A stretch of DNA of 64,000 nucleotides from positions 1 to 64,000 of the forward strand of contig CAZMRW010000010.1 in assembly GCA_964568805.1 (NCBI GenBank). The letters run 5' to 3'. A program made the position numbers and the translations under genes. Positions within the stretch are counted from its first letter, which is position 1, and each line of letters begins with the position of its first letter. Below are positions 26,087 through 35,642 of this stretch, piece by piece. A model generated the notes under the pieces. That model was not told where the DNA came from and did not search any database. It saw only the letters and a list, made by a program, of their open reading frames with translations. This DNA is from CAZMRW01 sp964568805 (GTDB lineage: Bacteria > Pseudomonadota > Gammaproteobacteria > Methylococcales > Methylomonadaceae).

Positions 26087-27499
26087 ATGTCAGGTAAAAC
26101 TTTATATGACAAATTATGGGAAGACCACGTCGTTTACACAGAAGATGACGGATCTTCTCTGATCTATATCGATCGCCATTTAGTACATGAGGTCACGTCG
26201 CCTCAGGCATTTGAAGGATTGCGACTGACCGGGCGCCAACCCTGGAGAAAATCCAGAAATCTGGCTGTGGCCGATCATAACGTGCCAACCACGGATCGGG
26301 ACAAGGGGATTACGGATCCGGTGTCCCGGTTGCAGGTTGAAACGCTGGAAAAAAACTGCGCTGAATTCGGCATCACCGAATTCGATATGGCCGATGTACG
26401 GCAGGGTATCGTTCATGTTGTCGGTCCGGAACAGGGCGCCACCCTGCCTGGCATGACCATCGTTTGCGGCGATTCTCATACCTCTACGCACGGCGCGTCA
26501 GGTGCTTTGGCGTTCGGTATCGGCACCTCCGAAGTCGAACATGTCTTGGCCACCCAGTGCCTCGTTCAGAAAAAAGCCAAAAATATGCTGATCAGAGTCA
26601 ACGGTAAAACGGGGGCGGGCGTGACCGCTAAAGATATCGTACTGGCGATTATCGGCAAGATCGGCACGGCCGGAGGCAATGGTTACACCATTGAGTTTGC
26701 CGGAGACGCCATTCATGCGCTGTCGATGGAAGGACGCATGACGGTCTGCAATATGGCGATTGAAGCCGGTGCCAGAGCCGGTCTGGTTGCTGTCGACGAT
26801 GTCACCATCGATTATTATAAAGGCCGGCCTTATGCGCCAAAAGGCAGCGACTGGTTCATGGCCGAGCGCATGTGGCAAAATCTGCATTCCGATAAAGACG
26901 CGGTCTTTGATAAAGTCATCGATCTGGATGCCGCGTCGATCAGGCCTCAGGTGACCTGGGGCACTTCACCCGAACTGGTGGTCGCCGTCGACGATAAAAT
27001 TCCTGATCCGGCGCTGGAAACCGATGCGGTAAAACAACAAAGCATGATTCGGGCATTGGCCTATATGGATTTGAAACCGGGTCAGGCGATTACCGACATT
27101 GCTCTGGACAAGATATTTATCGGTTCCTGCACCAACTCCCGGATTGAAGACCTCAGAGCCGCTGCCGCGGTTGCCAAGGGAAAAAAACTGGCAGCCAATA
27201 TCAAATTGGCGCTGGTTGTGCCGGGTTCCGGATTAATAAAACATCAGGCTGAAACGGAAGGGTTGGACAAGATTTTTGTCGATGCGGGCTTTGAATGGCG
27301 CGACCCGGGTTGTTCCATGTGTTTGGCCATGAATGCGGACCGTTTATCCGAAGGCGAGCGCTGTGCTTCGACATCCAACCGCAATTTTGAGGGCCGTCAG
27401 GGTTACGGCGGGCGCACTCATTTGGTGAGTCCGGCCATGGCAGCGGCGGCGGCTATTGCCGGCCATTTTGTCGATGTAAGAACCTGGGAGGGACAATAA
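26087..27499 (+). CDS. leuC: 3-isopropylmalate dehydratase large subunit
   Basis: This 470-residue aconitase-family subunit isomerises 2- and 3-isopropylmalate in leucine synthesis. The [4Fe-4S] ligands lie in GSCTNSRIEDLR and in DPGCSMCLAMN. GDSHTSTHGA and the C-terminal ASTSNRNFEGRQG are also conserved. It overlaps leuD by one base (TAATG) and will be translated with it. A small palindrome lies just upstream at 26053-26066. Confidence 0.96.
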   Translation: MSGKTLYDKLWEDHVVYTEDDGSSLIYIDRHLVHEVTSPQAFEGLRLTGRQPWRKSRNLAVADHNVPTTDRDKGITDPVSRLQVETLEKNCAEFGITEFDMADVRQGIVHVVGPEQGATLPGMTIVCGDSHTSTHGASGALAFGIGTSEVEHVLATQCLVQKKAKNMLIRVNGKTGAGVTAKDIVLAIIGKIGTAGGNGYTIEFAGDAIHALSMEGRMTVCNMAIEAGARAGLVAVDDVTIDYYKGRPYAPKGSDWFMAERMWQNLHSDKDAVFDKVIDLDAASIRPQVTWGTSPELVVAVDDKIPDPALETDAVKQQSMIRALAYMDLKPGQAITDIALDKIFIGSCTNSRIEDLRAAAAVAKGKKLAANIKLALVVPGSGLIKHQAETEGLDKIFVDAGFEWRDPGCSMCLAMNADRLSEGERCASTSNRNFEGRQGYGGRTHLVSPAMAAAAAIAGHFVDVRTWEGQ

Positions 27500-28134
27500 T
27501 GAGAGCATTTACAAAAATTACGGCATTGGTGGTGCCTTTGGATCGAGCCAATATCGATACCGACGCGATTATTCCGAAGCAGTTTTTAAAATCGATCCGC
27601 CGCTCAGGATTCGGCCCTTTTTTATTCGACGAATGGCGTTACCTGGATCGCGGCGAACCGGACATGGATTGCAGCCATCGTCCGCTGAATCCGGACTTTA
27701 TTTTGAACCAGCCGGAATATCAGGGTGCTGAAATCTTGTTGACGCGGGAAAATTTCGGTTGCGGCTCATCGCGTGAGCATGCGCCCTGGGCTTTGGAGGA
27801 TTATGGCTTCAGAGCCATTATCGCGCCCAGTTTTGCCGATATTTTTTATAACAATTGTTTTAAAAACGGCCTGTTACCGATTACCTTGGCTGCCGAAGTT
27901 GTTGACAGCCTGTTCCAGGAATTGACGCCTGGTTACCAGTTAACGATTGATTTGGCGGAGCAACAAATCATCACGCCCGGCGGGAAAATCATCCGTTTCG
28001 AAATTGATGAAACCCGTAAACACCGCTTGCTGAACGGTTTGGACGATATTGCCTTATCCTTGCAGCATGCCGATAAGATCAGGGCTTATGAGCGCGAACG
28101 GGCAAAGCGGGCGCCTTGGTTGTTTGCCGAATAA
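27499..28134 (+). CDS. leuD: 3-isopropylmalate dehydratase small subunit
   Basis: This 211-residue swivel-domain subunit pairs with LeuC. ANIDTDAIIPKQFLKSI near the N-terminus and LTRENFGCGSSREHAPWAL are the diagnostic motifs. leuB, which usually follows leuCD upstream of asd in related gammaproteobacteria, is not present; a strong hairpin lies in the gap instead. Confidence 0.96.
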   Translation: MRAFTKITALVVPLDRANIDTDAIIPKQFLKSIRRSGFGPFLFDEWRYLDRGEPDMDCSHRPLNPDFILNQPEYQGAEILLTRENFGCGSSREHAPWALEDYGFRAIIAPSFADIFYNNCFKNGLLPITLAAEVVDSLFQELTPGYQLTIDLAEQQIITPGGKIIRFEIDETRKHRLLNGLDDIALSLQHADKIRAYERERAKRAPWLFAE

Positions 28135-28171
28135 GCTGGTAACGCTGTAATAAGGAAGTCATCTTGCAAAA

Positions 28172-28201
28172 GGCATTAGCCGCGCTGTCGCGGCTAATGC
28201 C
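28172..28201 (+). terminator. Strong hairpin after leuD
   Basis: A perfect 13-bp stem (GGCATTAGCCGCG with CGCGGCTAATGCC) has a 4-base loop, 37 bases after the leuD stop. No T-run follows, so it may be a factor-assisted terminator or an mRNA end-stabilising hairpin rather than a standard intrinsic terminator. Confidence 0.5.
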
Positions 28202-28369
28202 GCTCTCGCATCGATCAACATAGCCGGGAATTTCTTCTTGTTTGTTTAAACATAATAACGGTATTTGATTGTCCAGGTGAGTTAGGTGCCGGGTAATACG
28301 GTAGAGCATTAATTCTACGCATCATGGGTGAGTGATGCATATATTTCAGTTTTAACATAGGTAATATGA

Positions 28370-29392
28370 ATGACTAAGGTTTATAACGTTGCCGTAGTTG
28401 GCGCTACCGGAGCGGTAGGCGAAGCGATGCTATCCATTCTTGAAGAACGCAATTTTCCGGTTGGTGAGGTTTATGCCTTAGCTAGCAGCAAATCCGCAGG
28501 TAAAAGGATTCCGTTTAAGGGCGGATCATTAACGGTTCAAGATCTGGCTACATTCGATTTTTCCAAAGCACAGATCGGCCTGTTTTCAGCCGGTGGATCG
28601 GTATCGGCCGAATATGCGCCCAAAGCGGCAGCGGCAGGCTGTATCGTTATCGATAACACCTCGCACTTTCGTTATGACGAAGATATCCCCTTGGTGGTGC
28701 CTGAAGTCAATCCTGAAAAAATCGAAGATTATAAAAACCGGGGAATTATCGCCAATCCCAATTGTTCCACCATCCAGATGGTGGTGGCGTTAAAACCGAT
28801 TTATGATGCCGTCGGTATCGCCAGAATCAATGTCTGTACCTATCAAGCGGTCTCGGGCACGGGAAAAAAAGGCATTGACGAGGTGGCTACGCAAACGGCT
28901 AAATTATTGAATGGCCAGCCGATTGAGTCAAAAGTCTACCCAAAGCAGATTGCCTTTAATGTGTTGCCGCAAATCGACGTTTTTCTTGATAACGGCTATA
29001 CCAAAGAAGAAATGAAAATGGTATGGGAAACGCAAAAAATTCTTGGAGATTCCAGTGTTAAAGTTAACGCGACCGCCGTTCGGGTGCCGGTTTTTTACGG
29101 GCATTCCGAAGCGGTGCATATTGAAACTTTGAAGAAAATCAATGCCGATACGGTAAGGGCATTGCTTGCCAAATCTCCCGGCGTCAAGGTTGTGGATGAG
29201 CATACGAATGGCGGCTATCCCACGGCGGTGACCGAATCATCTGGCCATGATGATGTGTTTGTAGGCCGTATTCGAGACGATATTTCGCATCCTCAGGGAA
29301 TCGACATGTGGGTTGTTGGCGATAATGTTCGAAAGGGTGCTGCATTAAACAGTGTGCAAATTGCAGAACTGCTGGTAAAAAATTTCATCTAG
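28370..29392 (+). CDS. asd: Aspartate-semialdehyde dehydrogenase
   Basis: This 340-residue enzyme makes aspartate semialdehyde for Lys, Met, Thr and diaminopimelate synthesis. It has the NADP-binding VVGATGAVGEAML, the active-site Cys132 in NPNCSTIQM, and the substrate-binding RVPVFYGHSEAVH. Its length and motifs match the asd type found upstream of fimV in gammaproteobacteria. It has its own 235-base upstream region. Confidence 0.95.
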   Translation: MTKVYNVAVVGATGAVGEAMLSILEERNFPVGEVYALASSKSAGKRIPFKGGSLTVQDLATFDFSKAQIGLFSAGGSVSAEYAPKAAAAGCIVIDNTSHFRYDEDIPLVVPEVNPEKIEDYKNRGIIANPNCSTIQMVVALKPIYDAVGIARINVCTYQAVSGTGKKGIDEVATQTAKLLNGQPIESKVYPKQIAFNVLPQIDVFLDNGYTKEEMKMVWETQKILGDSSVKVNATAVRVPVFYGHSEAVHIETLKKINADTVRALLAKSPGVKVVDEHTNGGYPTAVTESSGHDDVFVGRIRDDISHPQGIDMWVVGDNVRKGAALNSVQIAELLVKNFI

Positions 29393-29446
29393 TCTAAGCT
29401 TATTCACATATTCAACTGTTCGTGGTAAGAGCTTGAGGTAACTATC

Positions 29447-32197
29447 GTGAAGGAAAGCAACTTGCGCAATTTATCAAAAACTTTAGCGGTATTGTCATTA
29501 TTGGCACCCGCGAGTGCCTATCCGTTAGGTATTGGCGATATTAAATTGCACTCAGCCCTCAATCAAAACCTCAATGCCGAGATATCGTTAATCTTGTCAG
29601 AGGGTGAGAAATTATCTGATGTTAAAGTCAATTTGGCGCCACCGGATAAATTTGATGAGGCTGGCGTGCCATGGAGCTATTTTCTCTCGAAAATCAAGTT
29701 TGAACCCGTGGTTCGCCCGGACGGTTCGGTGGTAATCAAACTCAGTACGAGAGAAGCATTAAAAGAGCCTTTTCTCGGTTTATTGCTGGAGGTCAGTTGG
29801 CCAAAGGGCAGTTTATACCGGGAATTTTCAGTCATCGTGGATCCCCCTGAAGTTTATGAACAGGCAACGATTCCGGTCGTAACTCTACCGGAACGCCTTG
29901 ATTCTAAACCTGTCGCTGTGGCACAACGGGGGGAACGCATCGATTCGGAACCGGTTACTACGCAACTGCGTGAAACCGTATCCCGGCCAACTCAGAGCAA
30001 AGCCCGGCGCAGCATCAAGGGAACAGAAAACTACGGCCCCACAACACGGAACGATACCCTCTGGAAAATTGCCGAACAGGCAAGCAGGCAAGTAAATGTG
30101 TCATCTGAGCAAATGATGATTGCAATTTATCAGGAGAATCCGGGCGCGTTTTTCAAAGAAAATATTAATGCCTTACAGGTAGGGAAAAAATTGAAAATTC
30201 CCAAGCGTGATGTGGCATTAAAATTATCGCGTAAACAGGCCCTGGAAGAATATGATCGGCACATTGCCGCCTGGAAAAACCGCACGGCCCCGGCGCCTGT
30301 TGAAATGCCAACCGAAGTCGCCAAGGATAATTCCGTTAAGGAAGAACAAGTAATTGATAATCAATTAATTTTGGCGGCTCCGTCAGAAGCGTCGGTAGCT
30401 GAAAATGCGGTTATAACGCCTGGGCAAGAGAAGACAACGACCGGCACACCGGGCGCTCAGAGCAAAAATAAAACAACCAGCGCTACGCAAGGTGACGCAG
30501 TATCCGGCAATAGTCAAGGTAACGATGCGATACAAAGTCAATTGCTTGAAATGCAGCAGCAATTGATCAAGATGCAAGAGATTATTGCGTTAAAAGACCA
30601 GCAACTTGCTGCATTGCAGAATATTGCCGAGGCTCAGCCAGCTGCTCAGGCGCCCACTCCCCCGGTAAACGTACCGGCAGCTCAGACGCCCGCGTCGCCA
30701 GTTACTCAGCCCGCCGAACCGGTTTCTCCACTCCCGCCTGTGGCTCAGCAAACGCCTCCTCTAGCGGAAGCGGTTGCGCCGCAACATTCCGCAGAACCGG
30801 CCCCTGCTAAACCAGTTAAGCCCGCAACGTCTGCGATCCCAGATACAGCACAGCAGCCGATCGCCAGACATGAAGTTGAACCGGAATCAGATTCCTATTA
30901 CCTGAATGTTGGTGCTATCGGATTAGGCGTATTGTCCGTTCTGGGGCTGTTGTGGTGGCGTAAGCGCAAAGTCGATGCTAAAACAGATACGGAAAGCATG
31001 TTCGCTTCCTCGATTATCAGTAAGCCATCCGAGATTTATGCGACAGCGAATTCGGCTGCGTCAGTCAAAGCAGCGTCATCCCAGGTGATTAATGACAGCA
31101 GTGGCTTCAATGTCGATGCGGTCGGCGGAAGCTCTTTCTTGAGTGAGTTTACACCCAGTGATTTTGACGCTTTTGATACCGATCAGGGTGAAATCGATCC
31201 GATATCCGAAGCAGATGTCTATCTTGCTTACGGACGTTATCAGCAAGCTGAGGATTTGATGCGCCAAGCCATAGCTGATCAGCCTGATCGTGATGAATGT
31301 AAATTGAAATTGCTTGAAATATTTTACGCCAATGAAAATAAAAAGGCTTTTGAAACTTACGCCAATGAATTGGCCATGGCTGGTAAAAAGTCTGATACAT
31401 CATTTTGGGAAAAAGTGATTGAAATGGGTAATGAAATTTGCCCTGATTCGACACTATTTTCAACGGGAGTGAACCCGTCCGTCGCCAAAAATCATACGGA
31501 TGAAAAAAATAATTCTGTAAGTTTTGCAAAAAAAGACGACACTAAACCGGCGGACTTTGGTATTTCTGATACTCCCTTGTTTGAAAGCGCATCTTTTGAT
31601 GAAATTTTGAATGATGAGGTGGCTGCTCAATCAGCTGATATGAGTGCTGATGTATCCGATTTTGATGTATCATCGATTGAAATTGATGACAGTTTCGGGG
31701 TTAATGAGGAACAACAGAATAATCAAACAATGGAGTTTGATTTAACGTCATTGTCATCATTCACTGCGCCTTCAGACTCTAATCTATTAAATGATGAATC
31801 GACAGAATTGCAGCTAAAGTCGAATGAAGCCGATACGGGATATGATTTAGAATCGTTTGATTTCGATTTGGATAGCGATAATTTAGGAATTGCGAAGCTG
31901 GATGATATCGAACTAACCGCTACAAAAGATCAGGATGATAACGAGGTAAGCTTTTCCCTCGATGACGATTTTAATTTTGATTTAAGCGGAGAAGACGATG
32001 AAGACGATACAGATCAAATTATCGGCGTCTCTGATTTGACTGATATGGACGAAGTTGAAACAAAACTCGATTTGGCCAGAGCTTATCTGGATATGGGGGA
32101 TGAAGCATCCGCCAAGGAAATCATCGAAGGAGTGCTCGAAAAGGGCTCTGAGGAACAAAAAAAGATTGCTCAAAAATTCTTTGAGGATATAAGTTGA
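29447..32197 (+). CDS. fimV: FimV/TspA-like peptidoglycan-binding inner-membrane hub
   Basis: This 916-residue protein starts with GTG after GAGGT. It has a signal sequence (about 1-26) and a FimV N-terminal domain beginning GDIKLHSALNQNLNAEI. A LysM-like segment lies at about 205-255 (RNDTLWKIAEQASRQVN, ending VGKKLKIPKR). A Pro/Ala/Gln-rich region with a short coiled coil follows. One membrane helix lies at about 488-507, and a long acidic cytoplasmic part ends in a FimV C-terminal TPR-like motif (VETKLDLARAYLDMGDEASA). FimV organises pole-localised machines such as type IV pili. truA usually follows it, but here a kinase gene on the other strand does. Confidence 0.88.
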   Translation: MKESNLRNLSKTLAVLSLLAPASAYPLGIGDIKLHSALNQNLNAEISLILSEGEKLSDVKVNLAPPDKFDEAGVPWSYFLSKIKFEPVVRPDGSVVIKLSTREALKEPFLGLLLEVSWPKGSLYREFSVIVDPPEVYEQATIPVVTLPERLDSKPVAVAQRGERIDSEPVTTQLRETVSRPTQSKARRSIKGTENYGPTTRNDTLWKIAEQASRQVNVSSEQMMIAIYQENPGAFFKENINALQVGKKLKIPKRDVALKLSRKQALEEYDRHIAAWKNRTAPAPVEMPTEVAKDNSVKEEQVIDNQLILAAPSEASVAENAVITPGQEKTTTGTPGAQSKNKTTSATQGDAVSGNSQGNDAIQSQLLEMQQQLIKMQEIIALKDQQLAALQNIAEAQPAAQAPTPPVNVPAAQTPASPVTQPAEPVSPLPPVAQQTPPLAEAVAPQHSAEPAPAKPVKPATSAIPDTAQQPIARHEVEPESDSYYLNVGAIGLGVLSVLGLLWWRKRKVDAKTDTESMFASSIISKPSEIYATANSAASVKAASSQVINDSSGFNVDAVGGSSFLSEFTPSDFDAFDTDQGEIDPISEADVYLAYGRYQQAEDLMRQAIADQPDRDECKLKLLEIFYANENKKAFETYANELAMAGKKSDTSFWEKVIEMGNEICPDSTLFSTGVNPSVAKNHTDEKNNSVSFAKKDDTKPADFGISDTPLFESASFDEILNDEVAAQSADMSADVSDFDVSSIEIDDSFGVNEEQQNNQTMEFDLTSLSSFTAPSDSNLLNDESTELQLKSNEADTGYDLESFDFDLDSDNLGIAKLDDIELTATKDQDDNEVSFSLDDDFNFDLSGEDDEDDTDQIIGVSDLTDMDEVETKLDLARAYLDMGDEASAKEIIEGVLEKGSEEQKKIAQKFFEDIS

Positions 32198-32359
32198 GCG
32201 GCGCACTCGGTAATAGTGTAATCCTGTCTCGGTTTATGGCCGGCCTTCATCACTGTCTTGATATCTATTGAGAGTATTAGACAAACATAACGATGTGCAC
32301 TAGCGATCATCCTTGACGAAGAATGGACTCTCATGGAGCAAAATTATTAACGTCAAGGC

Positions 32360-32495
32360 AGACGCGGTGCACAATCCGCACAAGGCCAACGCTGAGCCAA
32401 TAACCAAATTAAATCGGGATGCAAAGACGGCGCCTGTTGCCAAAGTAGGCGGGTATTTCAGCCAGCGAACCGGCTAAGCGTCTGTTAAAAGACGC
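32360..32495 (+). ncRNA. Orphan riboswitch-like structured RNA (cyclic-di-GMP-I-like)
   Basis: In the 382-base gap after fimV, AACGC, then CC...GGGATGCAAAGAC, then CAGCC...ACCG occur in the order and approximate spacing of class I cyclic-di-GMP aptamers. CAGACGC (32359-32365) can pair with GCGTCTG (32478-32484), and that strand can instead pair with AGACGC (32490-32495). Such a switch would suit an expression platform. No plus-strand gene follows for 1.8 kb, so if real it is orphaned. Several consensus bases differ. Confidence 0.35.
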
Positions 32496-32579
32496 GGGTG
32501 AAGTTAAACCTGATGTTTCAACAAAATCGATAAATCCCTTTCCGCCTTAAAACATCACATTTTCTGAGTCCCATACTAT

Positions 32580-34010
32580 TTATGGTTGTTGCTGATTAGG
32601 GCAAAGTTCCCCCATTTTTTCAATAGTGATATTCATGGGGGCTTTCGTACTCGCTTCCTGATAATGTCGCGTAACTATTTCGGTGATCTTGATGCGATGG
32701 AATAGCTCTTTTTGAGCCAGTTGTTCATTATATTTATCCAACTCTTTATTGAACACGTTTTTTTCCACACGACTTAATTTTCCAATAATATCCAAATAAT
32801 TGGGTATATCTTTTGCCAGATTTTGTTCAAGCTCCCTTATCTGTGTTTTAAGCCCTTCCAGCTCAGGAAAGTTTCCCATTCCTTGCACTGCAGCATCTAC
32901 GTACTTTTGCTTGTGTTTCATTGTAGCTATATCTCTGCATAAAACTGACGCTTTTTCAGTAGCGCTTTCAATCCAGACATAAGCCGTATCGCCCATTCCA
33001 CCCTTTTGTTTTGTATCGTTCGGAGACGGAGAAGGGGGAAGTATTACAAACCAATAGACAACTGCACTAATCAAACCCACGGCGGCTACTACCGAAATGA
33101 GCAATTTGGATAGAGACCAAAGTGGTTCATGCCCATTAATTTTTTGTTTCTCGTATTGTTCAATTTGATGCAGAAACTCGCCGCATCCGGAATATCGCTT
33201 ATCCGGATCTTTTTCCAGCGCTTTCATCATGATTTTTTTGAGCTCCGGTGAAACAAAGGTATCTCTCTTCGCCGGATCAGGGACAGGCTCCTTGACCTGT
33301 TTGTTCTGTATGGTGAAGTCTGATTCGCCGTCAAAGGGCACATCCCCTGTAAGCATTTCATATAAAACAATGCCTGCTGAATACACATCGCTTCGATGAT
33401 TAATGTTTGCCGGAGTTAAAATCTGTTCCGGACTCATATACCATGAAGAGCCGACAGTGGCTCCGGCGGCTGTGAGCCGCTTTTCCCCAACCAGAATAGC
33501 GATACCAAAATCGGTAATTCTTGCTCTGCCGCTTTCATCGATCATGACATTGGAAGGTTTAATGTCGCGGTGTATGATTCCTTTGCTGTGGGCGAAATTC
33601 AAGCCTCTTAAAATATCTTTGAAATACTGTAATGCTTCCTGTTCAGGCAGTTTTCCCTTTTTTTTTATGAGTTCATTAAGACCCTGACCGTTTACAAACT
33701 CCATGACGAAGAAATACTGGCCATTTTCTTCAAAAAAATCAAAAGCTTGCACAATATTCTGATGGTCAAGCAAGGCTTGATTGAGTGCTTCCTGATGGAA
33801 GCGCTCACGGAAACCGGCATCTTCGGTCAGGGTAACCGAAAGACTTTTGATTGCGAATCGCTTTTTAAGGCCGATGTTCTCGGCAAGGTACACGACCCCC
33901 ATTCCGCCTTCACCAAGTTTTGAAATTATTTTTAAGTTTCCTAAAATCTTGCCAATCACGTGCATATCCTCGCTGTCGCCAAAAATATTCCCGCTAAAAA
34001 TACTTTTCAT
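32580..34010 (-). CDS. Membrane-anchored Ser/Thr protein kinase
   Basis: This 476-residue Hanks-type kinase has the glycine loop GEGGMGVVY, the catalytic lysine in FAIKSL, HRDIKPSN in the catalytic loop, ITDFGIAI, and MSPEQ at the activation segment. A single membrane helix lies at about 300-325, after which about 150 residues form a partly coiled-coil extracytoplasmic domain. A second ATG at codon 16 is an alternative start. With the PP2C and FHA genes nearby it makes a set like PpkA/PppA/Fha of type VI secretion. Control of the adjacent contractile system is inferred from position. Confidence 0.9.
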   Translation of the reverse strand: MKSIFSGNIFGDSEDMHVIGKILGNLKIISKLGEGGMGVVYLAENIGLKKRFAIKSLSVTLTEDAGFRERFHQEALNQALLDHQNIVQAFDFFEENGQYFFVMEFVNGQGLNELIKKKGKLPEQEALQYFKDILRGLNFAHSKGIIHRDIKPSNVMIDESGRARITDFGIAILVGEKRLTAAGATVGSSWYMSPEQILTPANINHRSDVYSAGIVLYEMLTGDVPFDGESDFTIQNKQVKEPVPDPAKRDTFVSPELKKIMMKALEKDPDKRYSGCGEFLHQIEQYEKQKINGHEPLWSLSKLLISVVAAVGLISAVVYWFVILPPSPSPNDTKQKGGMGDTAYVWIESATEKASVLCRDIATMKHKQKYVDAAVQGMGNFPELEGLKTQIRELEQNLAKDIPNYLDIIGKLSRVEKNVFNKELDKYNEQLAQKELFHRIKITEIVTRHYQEASTKAPMNITIEKMGELCPNQQQP

Positions 34011-34326
34011 CTAGAGTATTGATTTAGTTTACCCCAGTGCCAATTCAAACACTACCTAAGTGCATCATATTAAATAAACCGGTAAGACTAATTAAGGAAT
34101 CTGAGTATGTTTTATCAGGCTCCTATGAATAACTGCATAATTTTAGAAAAAATTCATTCGTATTAGATGCAGATATAAAATCTACATAGATAGGCGTGTA
34201 TAATCCTGATCAAATTAATGAGCATGCCTTTTGGGATTGGAACTGGTTTAATCTTGCCGGGTTTAAATCAATTAACCTTCATGATTTGCTATCTGAAAAG
34301 GTAAAAATAGACATTGTGGAGGAACT
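34011..34326. promoter_or_regulatory. Divergent promoter region between kinase and phosphatase
   Basis: This is a 316-base AT-rich gap between divergent genes. A consensus -10 TATAAT at 34199-34204 on the plus strand lacks a good -35. It would give a leader of about 115 bases for the PP2C gene. Nothing else is recognised. Confidence 0.35.
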
Positions 34327-35487
34327 ATGATTCCTAACAAATTGAATCTGGAAGTTGGGGCAAGCACTGAAACAGGTTATGTCCGCAATGAAAATCAGGA
34401 TCGCATGAGCTGGACGCCGGTACCCTGGGGACAACTCTACGTCATTGCGGATGGAATGGGAGGGCATGCGGGTGGTGCCAAGGCGGCTGAACTGACTATC
34501 CAGGGTCTTGCGAGGCATCTTTCTGAAACGGCTAAAAATGTGCCGGTTGACGCTGCAATCCGGAACGCATTCGAAAAAACAAATCGGGACGTTTATGATC
34601 AAGCTCATGCAGGCGATCCCATGACTGAGGGCATGGGTTCAACAGCGGTGATGCTGATTATTTCTGGCGAATTCGCCAAGATTGCCCATGTAGGAGATAG
34701 CCGGGCATACCTCTACCGCAAGGGAAAGCTTCGCCTGCTGACTAAAGATCACACGCAAGTCCAAAGAATGGTTGATGCCGGCATGCTAACCCCGGAACAG
34801 GCCCGAACCCACCCTTCAGCCAGCATACTGGATCGCGCCATAGGCAATCGGCCGACCGTTACCGTTGACATCAGCACTGATTTGCCGCTTAACAATGGCG
34901 ATGGCATTCTTCTGTGTTCCGATGGCCTTTCCGGCTATGCGGATGATCACGAAATCGAAGCGGCCATGGATGTTTCATTATCGCCGCAAGAGAATGTTGA
35001 CCGTTTGATCAATATGGCTCTACAAAAAGGCGGAGAAGATAATGTTACCGTCCAGTTCATCCGGTTCGGGAAACGGCCAAAGGCTCAAAAAAGAAACTAT
35101 AAAAGCCTATTAAAATCGATTTTTATGTCTTTTCTTATTGCCGGTCTCATCGGAGGAGCAAGTTACGTCACTTACCGTATCATCAGTAAAACCCCTGAAG
35201 AAAATCTATTGGCACTTAAAAATGCCATTCATCCGCAAAACAGTATCATCATTGAATATCTACAAAAAATGAAAAAACTTGCCGATCGAATCGCGCAGAT
35301 CAAAATCTTTATTACCGACTCTGATTTAACATCTGAAAACAAAAAAACCGCCGAAAATCAATCTGTACAAAACATTAGTGGGATGGGGCGTCAAACAAGC
35401 TCGACCGATCAGGCCATTAAGGGATTGGAAAGCCACATAGGCAACGGCCCTCCAGAAAAAAATAAAGCCGAAAAGAGAACGCTATGA
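34327..35487 (+). CDS. PP2C-family Ser/Thr phosphatase with C-terminal membrane helix
   Basis: This 386-residue protein has the PPM/PP2C domain at about 5-250 with all metal-binding motifs: ETGYVRNENQDR, VIADGMGGHAGG, GSTAVMLI, HVGDSRAYLYR, LLCSDGLSGY and GGEDNVTVQ. A membrane helix at about 262-285 is followed by a 100-residue hydrophilic tail. PppA-type phosphatases of type VI systems usually lack this anchor. It probably reverses the activity of the two kinases beside it. GTGGAGGAACT precedes the ATG. Confidence 0.92.
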   Translation: MIPNKLNLEVGASTETGYVRNENQDRMSWTPVPWGQLYVIADGMGGHAGGAKAAELTIQGLARHLSETAKNVPVDAAIRNAFEKTNRDVYDQAHAGDPMTEGMGSTAVMLIISGEFAKIAHVGDSRAYLYRKGKLRLLTKDHTQVQRMVDAGMLTPEQARTHPSASILDRAIGNRPTVTVDISTDLPLNNGDGILLCSDGLSGYADDHEIEAAMDVSLSPQENVDRLINMALQKGGEDNVTVQFIRFGKRPKAQKRNYKSLLKSIFMSFLIAGLIGGASYVTYRIISKTPEENLLALKNAIHPQNSIIIEYLQKMKKLADRIAQIKIFITDSDLTSENKKTAENQSVQNISGMGRQTSSTDQAIKGLESHIGNGPPEKNKAEKRTL

Positions 35488-35488
35488 A

Positions 35489-35500
35489 CCAATGCATTGG
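35489..35500. repeat. 12-bp perfect palindrome after the phosphatase gene
   Basis: CCAATGCATTGG directly follows the PP2C stop codon. It has no loop or T-run, so it is not a terminator. It may be a protein-binding site or chance. Confidence 0.25.
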
Positions 35501-35642
35501 AAAGGACTGTGCCGGCTCTTAAAAAAGGTAAGGGCACTATGAGTTGCGACTAAAACGTTAGGAGCCAGCCCCGGCTCAATCTCCTCGCGTTATCGAAAGA
35601 TAATGCAAAAAGAAAACAGTGACATACGGCGGCAAGGGACTT

